A stretch of 9,296 nt of DNA from Methanobacteriota archaeon (GTDB lineage Archaea; Thermoplasmatota; Thermoplasmata; RBG-16-68-12; EA-27): NCBI GenBank assembly GCA_016207545.1, contig JACQPO010000075.1, forward strand, positions 1 to 9,296. Reading direction: 5' to 3'. Under the pieces are notes generated by a model, which saw nothing but the letters and a program-made list of their open reading frames with translations, had not been told where the DNA came from and made no database searches. Below, piece after piece: positions 1-5,373 of this stretch (positions within the stretch are counted from its first letter, which is position 1; each line of letters opens with the position of its first letter). A program made the position numbers and the translations under genes.

Positions 1-1
1 G

Positions 2-496
2 GACCGGCTGTCCGGGGCGAACCTACTGCTTGGCGAGAGTTGCCTCGCCGTCCGCTCCCTCGCCCGCATCGGGTACGGCCGTCGCCGCGAACCGCAGAGG
101 GCGCTCCACGCGCTCGCGGAGCTCCTGCGCGGGGAGCAGCACGTCCGCATGACGTACCCCGGGCAACGGGTCCACGGGTACTGCTGCGCGCGGTGCACGC
201 TCGGCATCCTCGAGGCGTTCTCCCTCACGCCGCTCCGCGAGGCGGGACTCGCGCGGGGCGCGCTGCGGTGGATGGCGAACATGCAGAGGCCGGACGGCAC
301 CTGGCAGCGGTTTCCGTTCTACTACGCCCTTGACGTCCTCGGCGCGTACCCACACCGGCTCGCGCGGGAGCAGGTGGAGAACGCGCTGCCCGCCCTTCGG
401 CGCCGCCAAAATGCGGACGGGAGCTGGGGCACGCGGGACCCCGCGGAACAGACGTGGATCGTGTGTCGCGCGCTCGCCACCCACGACCTCTCGTGA
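2..496 (+). CDS. Prenyltransferase/squalene-cyclase-like repeat protein, C-terminal fragment
   Basis: The reading frame is open from the left edge, so the N-terminus lies outside the window; 164 residues are visible before the TGA stop. The fragment has the alpha/alpha-barrel repeat signature of the squalene cyclase/prenyltransferase superfamily: MQRPDGTWQRFPFYYALDVL (near residues 98-117) and RRQNADGSWG (near residues 139-148), both QxxDGxW (QW-type) motifs. A Cys-rich motif, HGYCCARC, lies near residues 60-67. In related prokaryotic proteins of unknown function, such Cys/His residues accompany the QW repeats. The internal ATG at 149 is probably not the true start, because homologous-looking sequence (GESCLAVRSLARIGYG) precedes it. 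The substrate cannot be told: the DxDD and DDxD catalytic motifs of cyclases are not in the visible part. The gene converges on the coiled-coil gene, 38 bp away. Confidence 0.7.
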   Translation, partial: DRLSGANLLLGESCLAVRSLARIGYGRRREPQRALHALAELLRGEQHVRMTYPGQRVHGYCCARCTLGILEAFSLTPLREAGLARGALRWMANMQRPDGTWQRFPFYYALDVLGAYPHRLAREQVENALPALRRRQNADGSWGTRDPAEQTWIVCRALATHDLS

Positions 497-509
497 GAAC
501 GGACACAGA

Positions 510-531
510 GCGCGTGCGGTAAGCCGCGCGC
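510..531. terminator. GC-rich stem-loop between two convergent gene ends
   Basis: GCGC(gt)GCGG at 510-519 pairs with CCGCGCGC at 524-531 around a TAAG loop. This gives an 8-bp stem with a 2-nt bulge on one side. It lies in the 38-bp gap between two convergent stop codons, a plausible place for a shared transcription-end structure. No oligo-T run follows it, and archaeal termination usually relies on T-runs, so the role is uncertain. In DNA this GC-rich, chance hairpins are common. Confidence 0.25.
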
Positions 532-534
532 TGC

Positions 535-1416
535 TTACATGTAGCCGGACTTCTGGAGAATCATGAGGTCCTCCGTGCTGAGCTTGTCGCCCTTGCGGAA
601 CCGCTCGAAGATGAGTTCCGCCTGTCGCTTTGAGGAGACCTCCTCGACCTCCGCTCCCGTGCGACCCTTCTGTCGAATCCCGTGGATGATCTTGTCGTAG
701 TCGTGGACTTGGCGGATGAACTCGATGTGCTTCCGATGCTCCTCGTCCGCGAGCATCTTCGTCTTGATGAACTCCTCCTGCGCCGCGTCCGCCTCCCCGC
801 GGAGCGAATCGCTCTGCTCGAACAAGGCGACCATCCCGTCGTGCTCCTTCTGCGCGGCCTCCGCAAGCTCCCCGACGCGCTTGTGCGACGCCTCCGCGAT
901 CTCTTTGGCGGCGCGGAGTTCCTCGATCGCCTTCTTGACCTCCTCGTCCTGCTCGAGCTCCTTCTCCCGCTTCCGGATCTCCGCCTGGAGCCGGCCCATC
1001 TCGTCGATGAGCGCGCGTTCCTCCGCGGGCGTGAGCACGCGCGTCTGCTGCCGGAATTCGAGCTCCCGCACCTCGCGCTTCAGGCGGGCGATCGGGATGC
1101 CGCCGCGGGGCATCCGCGTCCGCTTGAGATCGTTGACCTTCGCGAGAAGCTCGTTCACCCGGCGGTTCCACTTGTCCCGCTCCACCTTCGCGGCCTGGAC
1201 CTGCGCATTGAGCTCGTCCCGCTTCTGGCGGTGTTGGGTCGCCTGCTCCACGAGCGCGCGAACCTGCCCGTTGAGCGCATCCCGCTTTTCGACCCATTCC
1301 CGCGTCGCGAGGTTCAGGTCGTCCCGGCGCCGGCGGTGGCGTTCCGCCTCGGCGTTCGCCTGTTCCCGTTTCGACTCGAGCTCGTCGAGGGACGCAACCG
1401 GGACGTCCGCCTCCAT
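535..1416 (-). CDS. Archaeal coiled-coil protein of the COG1340 type
   Basis: The 293-residue protein is almost entirely charged heptad-rich coiled coil, in two segments (about residues 8-98 and 130-245). A hinge separates them, containing MPRGGIPIARL and then LEFRQQTRVLTPAEERALI (about 102-137). The C-terminus is a short conserved-looking tail, ERFRKGDKLSTEDLMILQKS (about 271-290). This layout matches the widespread archaeal COG1340 coiled-coil family. Some database entries call members phosphoserine phosphatase; nothing here supports that, as no HAD motif is visible. There is no signal peptide or membrane segment, so it is probably cytoplasmic. The cellular role is unknown; a structural, chromosome- or ribosome-associated job would be a guess. 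The ATG at 1414-1416 fits the promoter spacing (TATA centre 30 bp upstream, no Shine-Dalgarno), which suggests a nearly leaderless mRNA. Confidence 0.85.
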   Translation of the reverse strand: MEADVPVASLDELESKREQANAEAERHRRRRDDLNLATREWVEKRDALNGQVRALVEQATQHRQKRDELNAQVQAAKVERDKWNRRVNELLAKVNDLKRTRMPRGGIPIARLKREVRELEFRQQTRVLTPAEERALIDEMGRLQAEIRKREKELEQDEEVKKAIEELRAAKEIAEASHKRVGELAEAAQKEHDGMVALFEQSDSLRGEADAAQEEFIKTKMLADEEHRKHIEFIRQVHDYDKIIHGIRQKGRTGAEVEEVSSKRQAELIFERFRKGDKLSTEDLMILQKSGYM

Positions 1417-1442
1417 GGCGGGCCGTTGAGAGATGAGGGGCC

Positions 1443-1457
1443 GTTATAACCTTTTCG
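1443..1457 (-). promoter_or_regulatory. TATA box and BRE of the coiled-coil gene
   Basis: Read on the minus strand, CGAAAAG (1451-1457) is followed directly by GTTATAAC (1443-1450). This is a near-textbook archaeal TFB-recognition element plus TATA box. The TATA centre is 30 bp from the ATG at 1416, so transcription should start within a few bases of the start codon. It lies in the 59-bp gap behind the GTPase gene, so the coiled-coil gene can be transcribed on its own. Confidence 0.65.
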
Positions 1458-1475
1458 ACCTGGGGCGGCTATCCT

Positions 1476-2027
1476 TCAATCCGCGCTGCGCTGGAGGATC
1501 GATTCGATCGTCTTCCCGAACGCCTCCTCCACGTGTTCCCCGGTCTTCGCGCTCGTCAGGAAATGGGGCCAACCTCGCTCCTTCGCGAATGCGCGCACGT
1601 CCGTCTCCTTGAGGAGGCGTTCCCCCGCCAAGTCGAGCTTGTTCGCGAGCAGGCACACGGGGATGTCCCCCGCCACACTGCGGATCGCCTCCGCCCATCC
1701 GTCGAGCTCCGCCATCGTCTCGGGCCGCGTGACGTCGCACACCGCGATGATCCCGTGCGCGCCGTGGTAGTACGCGTCCTTCAGCAGGTCGCGGACGTTC
1801 TTGTTTCCCCAGATGTCCCACAAAATCAACGTGACGCCCACACGACCGCGGCCCGGCGCGGTCACCGACGTCTCCTTCTTCGTGACCTTCGCGCCGAGGG
1901 TCGCGATGTACCGGTCGTCGTACTCGTCGAGGACGTACCGGCGGATCAGGCTCGTCTTCCCGACCATCGGCTCCCCGGCTAGACAGACCTTAAGCTTTCT
2001 CCGAGAAATCTCGGGGTCCGGGGTCAT
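1476..2027 (-). CDS. Ras/Rab-like small GTPase
   Basis: This 183-residue, single-domain P-loop GTPase has all five G motifs: G1 GEPMVGKTS (18-26), a G2 Thr probably at T43 in YIATLG, G3 WDIWG (70-74), G4 NKLD (129-132) and G5 TSAK (158-161). Length and order match archaeal Ras/Rab-like GTPases. The G3 region departs from the Ras consensus: Ras DTAGQ is replaced by D71-I-W-G-N75, so the catalytic Gln is Asn and the Ala at Ras position 59 is Trp. This suggests slow or differently assisted GTP hydrolysis. There is no C-terminal cysteine, so no prenylation is expected, and the protein is probably cytosolic. No Roadblock/longin-type regulator is encoded nearby. The partner and process are unknown; the flanking coiled-coil protein is a possible but unproven partner. 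The ATG start has no Shine-Dalgarno sequence. Confidence 0.88.
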   Translation of the reverse strand: MTPDPEISRRKLKVCLAGEPMVGKTSLIRRYVLDEYDDRYIATLGAKVTKKETSVTAPGRGRVGVTLILWDIWGNKNVRDLLKDAYYHGAHGIIAVCDVTRPETMAELDGWAEAIRSVAGDIPVCLLANKLDLAGERLLKETDVRAFAKERGWPHFLTSAKTGEHVEEAFGKTIESILQRSAD

Positions 2028-2063
2028 GGAAGGGGTGTTCTCGCGGTCGGAAACAACCTTCTC

Positions 2064-2072
2064 GCATATGAG
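2064..2072 (-). promoter_or_regulatory. Possible TATA element for the GTPase gene
   Basis: On the minus strand CTCATATGC lies about 40 bp upstream of the ATG at 2027. It is one of two AT-rich spots in this 81-bp gap; the other, GATAATC, is at about 2083-2089. The spacing would give a leader of about 14 nt, but no Shine-Dalgarno sequence is present, so the call is weak. Confidence 0.3.
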
Positions 2073-2108
2073 CCTTGACCTTCGATTATCTGCGACCGAC
2101 GCTTCTGG

Positions 2109-3395
2109 CTAAGCTGGGCGGGTCATACGATATCGCAAATGGGCGGCCGCGCCCGCCTCGAAGCAAAAGTGGACGCTCCGGAATTCCCGGCGCATCGCGG
2201 CGACATCCCGCGCGACCTTCTTCGGGTCTTCGCCCTTCGTGACGACGCGGGCGATGAGGTCCGCGACGTCCTGCATGTCCGATTCCCGCATCCCGATCCG
2301 CGTCAGTTCCTGGCTCCCGAGCCGAATGCCGGACGGACGCACGGGAGAGGTGTCCGTCGGAAGGAGATTCTTGTTCGTGATGATGTTCGCCCGCTCGAGG
2401 TTGAGCGCGACCTCCGCGCCGCCCCCGTGCTCCGTCACGTCCACCGCCAGGGCGTGGGAGGCGGTGAAGCCGAGGTGTTCGCACAACACGCGCAAGCCCC
2501 GCTCGTGCAAGGCCTGCCCGAGCGCCTTCGCGTTCCGCATGATTTGCTCCGCGTACGCCCGGCCGAACTCTAGGTGCTCCGCGAGCGTGATGCCGAGCGA
2601 CGCCATCGCGTGCAGGTGATGGTTGCTGACGACGCCCGGGAACACGGCGCGGAGGAGCTTCTTCTCCATCTTCTCGTCCCGCGGCTCCGCGAGCAGGATG
2701 CCGTGCTGCGGCCCGGGCAGCGTCTTGTGCGTGCTCCCCGTGATGATCTCCGCGCCCTCCCGCAACGGGTCCTGGAACTGTCCGCCCGCGATGAGGCCGA
2801 GCACGTGGGCGCCGTCGTACCACACGTACGAGCCAATCTCCTGCAGCGTGTCCCGGAGTTCCTTGAGCGGCGTCGGAAAGAGGAAGACGGATTGTCCGAA
2901 CAGCGCGATCTTCGGCCGCACTTCCCGGAGAAGCTTGATCGTCCCGTCCACGTCGAGGTTCATGTCACGCGTGTTGAACGGATACGTGATCGTCTTCAGC
3001 CCTCGTACGCCGACCGCGCCGAATTTGGCGGTGGAGATGTGCGCGCCGTCGCTCAGCGCGACGCTCGTGATCGTGTCACTCGGTTCCGCGAGCGCGAAGA
3101 GCACCGCGAGGTTTGCGTTCGTGCCGGAAATCGGGCGGACGTCCGCGTGGCGGCACCGGAACAGGCGCTTCGCGAGCTCCGTGACGCGGACCTCGACCTG
3201 GTCGACGAACTCGTTCCCCTGGTAGTAGCGCTCCCCCGGGAGTCCCTCCGCATACCGGTCCTGGAAATCGACGAGCAACATCTCCCGCGCGAGCGGACTG
3301 ATGATGTTCTCCGACGCGATCATCGGCAGGGATTCCGAGAACCAGACGTGGTGTCGGTCCACCTGTTCTTGGATGAACGCGACGTCCTCGTTCAT
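2109..3395 (-). CDS. glyA: Serine hydroxymethyltransferase
   Basis: This 428-residue, full-length fold-type I PLP enzyme interconverts serine and glycine and passes a one-carbon unit to a pterin carrier (tetrahydrofolate or, in many archaea, a methanopterin-type cofactor). Visible motifs in family order: IASENIISP (26-34), YYQGNEFVDQVE (57-68), SGTNAN (90-95), YDGAHVLGLIAGG (193-205, with the Asp and His that contact PLP), GSTHKTLPGPQHG (220-232) with the Schiff-base lysine K224, and SGIRLGSQELTRIG (355-368), where R358 would bind the substrate carboxylate. The LPGPQHG variant after the lysine differs from the bacterial GPRGG; from memory it is closer to archaeal versions. The protein is cytoplasmic. 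It sits 51 bp downstream of SAM synthetase on the same strand but has its own TATA-like box. Which pterin it uses cannot be read from the sequence. Confidence 0.95.
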   Translation of the reverse strand: MNEDVAFIQEQVDRHHVWFSESLPMIASENIISPLAREMLLVDFQDRYAEGLPGERYYQGNEFVDQVEVRVTELAKRLFRCRHADVRPISGTNANLAVLFALAEPSDTITSVALSDGAHISTAKFGAVGVRGLKTITYPFNTRDMNLDVDGTIKLLREVRPKIALFGQSVFLFPTPLKELRDTLQEIGSYVWYDGAHVLGLIAGGQFQDPLREGAEIITGSTHKTLPGPQHGILLAEPRDEKMEKKLLRAVFPGVVSNHHLHAMASLGITLAEHLEFGRAYAEQIMRNAKALGQALHERGLRVLCEHLGFTASHALAVDVTEHGGGAEVALNLERANIITNKNLLPTDTSPVRPSGIRLGSQELTRIGMRESDMQDVADLIARVVTKGEDPKKVARDVAAMRREFRSVHFCFEAGAAAHLRYRMTRPA

Positions 3396-3423
3396 GGAAA
3401 GCGCGTGAACAAGGGGCGATCGC

Positions 3424-3432
3424 GATAAATAG
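3424..3432 (-). promoter_or_regulatory. TATA box of the serine hydroxymethyltransferase gene
   Basis: CTATTTATC on the minus strand, centred about 33 bp upstream of the ATG at 3395, fits an archaeal TATA box with a leader of only a few bases. It lies in the 51-bp gap after the SAM synthetase stop. This suggests independent transcription in addition to any read-through. An 8-bp palindrome GCGATCGC (3416-3423) abuts it on the downstream side. Confidence 0.5.
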
Positions 3433-3446
3433 CTATGCTCGGCGCC

Positions 3447-4643
3447 TCAGAACACGCGCAATTTGCCCGCGACGACCTTGTCCGTAATCGTGTGGATGTT
3501 CTCGAGTCCCTCTTCCATGATTCCCTCGACCGTCCCCTTGACCGCGCTCAGCTTCACGCCACGCCCGAGGCCGAGCTGGGAAACCGCGACCTGCGGCTGG
3601 TCGATCGGCTTTCCGATCTGGGAGACGATGCGGACCCACACCTCTTCGATGTCGCCCCTGCATTCGTCCGCGATCTTGTGCGCGAGTTCGAACGAGAGCA
3701 GGTTGTACAGCTTCCCTACGTGGGTCACGGGGTTCTTCCCCGCGGCGGCCTCGAGGCTCATCGGGCGGTAGGGCGTGATGAGGCCGTTCACCCGGTTCCC
3801 CCGGCCGACGGACCCGTCGTCGCCGTTCTCGAAGCTCAAGCCCGTGACCGTGAGGTACAGGATGCCCTCGTAGTAGTTGTCGCCGGTGTTCACGTCGACG
3901 ACGACCTCTCGCTTCGTCAGCTTCGCGGCGTTGTCGAGGACGCGGTCCCGCAATTCCTCGATCACGTTGACGTAGTGGTCCTTGTCCGGCACGTGCTTGT
4001 CCACAATCGCCGCGGCGACCGTGAGCCGGATCCGGTTCCGCATGCGCACCGCCATGACCTTCACGTCGTGGCCGACCTCGGGCAACGTCTTCTTCAGCGG
4101 CCCGTTGATGAGTTCCTCCGTCCGGAGGGCGAGCAACTCCGTTTCGCTGTACGGCGCGGCGCTCACGCCGAACGACGTGTCGTTCGCGAGCTGCTTCCGC
4201 GTCTCGTAGAGGCCGCGGAGCTCCACGCTGCCCTGCCCGATCTTGCAGTCGATTACGGCGTCCGCGTCCACGTTCAGGTTCGTGCACGTCTTCGCGAGGT
4301 AATCGTGCGCCGCCTGCACGGCGGTCGTCCGGTACGGAAGGCGTTCCCCGTTCACCTGGGTCGTTGCGCGACCGACGAGGAGGATGTACGCGGGCTCGAG
4401 CACGACGCCGCCGCCAAACCGCGGGGCGCTCTGGCCGCCAACGACCTGGACCTCGTCCGTGTTGTGGTGCAGGATGCGGTCGAACCGCTCCAGGTACATC
4501 GTGCAGAGGGCCCGCGAGACGGATTCCGCGAGCCCGTCCGCGATCGAGTCGGGGTGTCCGATGCCCTTCCGCTCGACGATCTCCGTCTCCTGGCGTTCAA
4601 CCGGCGTGTGGCTGGTCGCTTCAACGACAATGTTGCGGGGCAC
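3447..4643 (-). CDS. Archaeal-type S-adenosylmethionine synthetase
   Basis: This 398-residue protein belongs to the archaeal methionine adenosyltransferase family (COG1812 type, about 400 residues), which is very divergent from bacterial MetK. It makes SAM from methionine and ATP in the cytoplasm. Family-typical blocks are the N-terminal ERKGIGHPDSIADGLAE (24-40), DTSFGVSAAPYSETE (155-169), and a Gly-rich stretch GDDGSVGRGNRVNG (264-277) followed by TPYRPMSLEAAAGKNPVTHV (280-299). It looks full length and intact. The start is GTG at 4641-4643, with a GAGGGG Shine-Dalgarno-like element 7 nt upstream (4651-4656) and a TATA box about 46 bp upstream. It therefore has a real leader, unlike most genes here. 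It is divergent from the HTH-CBS regulator and upstream of serine hydroxymethyltransferase, a methyl-cycle pairing. The common archaeal symbol is mat or metK. Confidence 0.95.
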   Translation of the reverse strand: MPRNIVVEATSHTPVERQETEIVERKGIGHPDSIADGLAESVSRALCTMYLERFDRILHHNTDEVQVVGGQSAPRFGGGVVLEPAYILLVGRATTQVNGERLPYRTTAVQAAHDYLAKTCTNLNVDADAVIDCKIGQGSVELRGLYETRKQLANDTSFGVSAAPYSETELLALRTEELINGPLKKTLPEVGHDVKVMAVRMRNRIRLTVAAAIVDKHVPDKDHYVNVIEELRDRVLDNAAKLTKREVVVDVNTGDNYYEGILYLTVTGLSFENGDDGSVGRGNRVNGLITPYRPMSLEAAAGKNPVTHVGKLYNLLSFELAHKIADECRGDIEEVWVRIVSQIGKPIDQPQVAVSQLGLGRGVKLSAVKGTVEGIMEEGLENIHTITDKVVAGKLRVF

Positions 4644-4650
4644 GCTGGTT

Positions 4651-4656
4651 CCCCTC
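4651..4656 (-). promoter_or_regulatory. Shine-Dalgarno-like site of the SAM synthetase gene
   Basis: GAGGGG on the minus strand ends 7 nt before the GTG start codon. Its GAGG core can pair with a CCTCC anti-Shine-Dalgarno sequence. It supports the GTG at 4641-4643 as the start and contrasts with the leaderless-looking neighbours. Confidence 0.5.
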
Positions 4657-4685
4657 GGGATTGGAGCCGCGGAGACGGTCGCGCC

Positions 4686-4692
4686 TTTATAT
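4686..4692 (-). promoter_or_regulatory. TATA box of the SAM synthetase gene
   Basis: ATATAAA on the minus strand, in the context CCATATAAAGG, is centred 46 bp upstream of the GTG start. That predicts a leader of about 20 nt, which would include the GAGGGG element. The 21-bp palindrome at 4701-4721 lies directly upstream of this box. Confidence 0.6.
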
Positions 4693-4700
4693 GGGTTATG

Positions 4701-4721
4701 TCGCGGACGCCGCGTCTGCGA
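4701..4721. promoter_or_regulatory. 21-bp near-perfect palindrome, candidate operator
   Basis: Arms TCGCGGACGC (4701-4710) and GCGTCTGCGA (4712-4721) are inverted repeats matching at 9 of 10 positions around a single central C. The centre is 22 bp upstream of the SAM synthetase TATA centre, in the divergent gap shared with an XRE-type regulator gene. Size and symmetry suit a dimeric HTH_3 protein. Binding by the neighbouring regulator is an inference from position alone. Confidence 0.45.
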
Positions 4722-4727
4722 ATCCGA

Positions 4728-4762
4728 CCGTCGAAGCGTGCCCCGATACTAATATTCGACGG
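4728..4762. promoter_or_regulatory. Spaced 8-bp inverted repeat around an AT-rich element
   Basis: CCGTCGAA (4728-4735) and TTCGACGG (4755-4762) are perfect inverted repeats with a 19-bp spacer. The spacer holds the AT-rich ACTAATAT (about 4748-4755), a possible TATA element for the HTH-CBS gene. A dimer bound here could occlude that element. An 8-bp dyad at free spacing can arise by chance in a region this size, so confidence is limited. Confidence 0.3.
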
Positions 4763-4775
4763 ACTCCGGTATTCC

Positions 4776-4787
4776 GATAAGAATAAG
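4776..4787 (+). promoter_or_regulatory. TATA-like element of the HTH-CBS regulator gene
   Basis: GATAAGAATAAG is centred about 29 bp upstream of the GTG at 4811, the spacing expected for a leaderless archaeal transcript. No Shine-Dalgarno sequence precedes the start. The alternative element ACTAATAT (about 4748-4755) would give a leader of roughly 30 nt. Confidence 0.4.
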
Positions 4788-4810
4788 CGTCCCGCGTCGA
4801 TGTCCACGCG

Positions 4811-5371
4811 GTGTTGCCAGACCTCGAGGAAATTTCGCGCCTTCGTCGAGCCCTCGGGCTCTCGCAGACGCAGGTCGCGGCCCTGGCGCGCGTGAGCCAG
4901 AGCACAATCGCGAAAATCGAGCGGAAGCAGACGAACCCGTCCTACGATGTCGTGAAGCGAATCCTCGACGGGCTCGAGTCTGAGCGGAAGAGGAAACAGC
5001 GGGTTGCGACCGTGGCGGAGGTCCGCTCACGGCGGGTCGTAACCACGTCTCCGAGCGCGCCGCTCGAGGCCGCGGTCGGGGAGATGCGCCGCCACAAGTT
5101 CTCGCAGCTCCCCGTCTTGGACGGCGACCGCACGGTCGGCAGCCTCTCGGAGCGGGCGATCGCGGAACTCCTCTTGGCGGGCAAGAACCCGCGGGAGTTT
5201 GCCGCGATGCGCGTCGCGGACGTCATGGAGGCTCCGTTCCCTACGGTCGACGAGCACGCGCCCGTGGCCCTCGCGGCCTCCCTCCTCCAGCACTACCCCG
5301 CAGTCCTGACGACAAATCGGGGCGTGGTCTCCGGCGTCGTGACGAAGTCGGATCTCCTGAAGCTAATCTGA
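4811..5371 (+). CDS. XRE-family HTH transcriptional regulator with a CBS-domain pair
   Basis: This 186-residue protein has an N-terminal HTH_3 domain (about 5-56) with LRRALGLSQTQVAALARVSQ and STIAKIERKQTNPSYDVVKRIL, the classic XRE pattern. After a basic linker (ERKRKQR) come two CBS motifs (about 66-121 and 132-186); the second ends in GVVSGVVTKSDLLKL. This is the archaeal HTH plus tandem-CBS architecture (COG3620 type). The HTH should bind a palindromic operator as a dimer, and the CBS pair usually binds adenosyl ligands such as AMP, ATP or SAM. The gene is divergent from SAM synthetase across 167 bp that contain a good palindrome, so control of SAM synthetase and of itself is a reasonable hypothesis. 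The start is GTG at 4811; TTG at 4814 is an alternative. The stop lies 2 bp from that of the convergent RNase Z gene. Confidence 0.9.
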   Translation: MLPDLEEISRLRRALGLSQTQVAALARVSQSTIAKIERKQTNPSYDVVKRILDGLESERKRKQRVATVAEVRSRRVVTTSPSAPLEAAVGEMRRHKFSQLPVLDGDRTVGSLSERAIAELLLAGKNPREFAAMRVADVMEAPFPTVDEHAPVALAASLLQHYPAVLTTNRGVVSGVVTKSDLLKLI

Positions 5372-5373
5372 GT

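Noticed and set aside
23..1297. 424-codon open frame on the minus strand
   Set aside because: It is composed mainly of Arg, Gly, Ala and Pro and overlaps the well-supported coiled-coil gene in another frame as well as the prenyltransferase fragment.
535..1416. Annotation as phosphoserine phosphatase or SMC ATPase
   Set aside because: No HAD motifs, Walker A or ABC signature are visible; the protein is coiled coil throughout apart from the hinge and tail.
2001..2014. Palindrome CCGAGA-AA-TCTCGG near the GTPase start
   Set aside because: It lies in codons 5-9 of the GTPase; six-bp arms are within chance expectation and no promoter role fits, since it is downstream of the start.
2574..3428. 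284-codon plus-strand frame opposite serine hydroxymethyltransferase
   Set aside because: It is antisense to a clear enzyme gene and shows only Arg/Val/Glu-rich shadow translation.
4644..4810. Possible SAM riboswitch upstream of SAM synthetase
   Set aside because: The predicted leader is only about 20 nt and no SAM aptamer-like helices are visible; the palindrome lies upstream of the TATA box, so it would not be transcribed with this gene.
3435..4895. 486-codon open frame on the plus strand opposite SAM synthetase
   Set aside because: It mirrors the SAM synthetase coding region; its translation is Arg/Val/Asp-rich low-complexity with no recognisable motif. Long antisense frames are expected in high-GC DNA.
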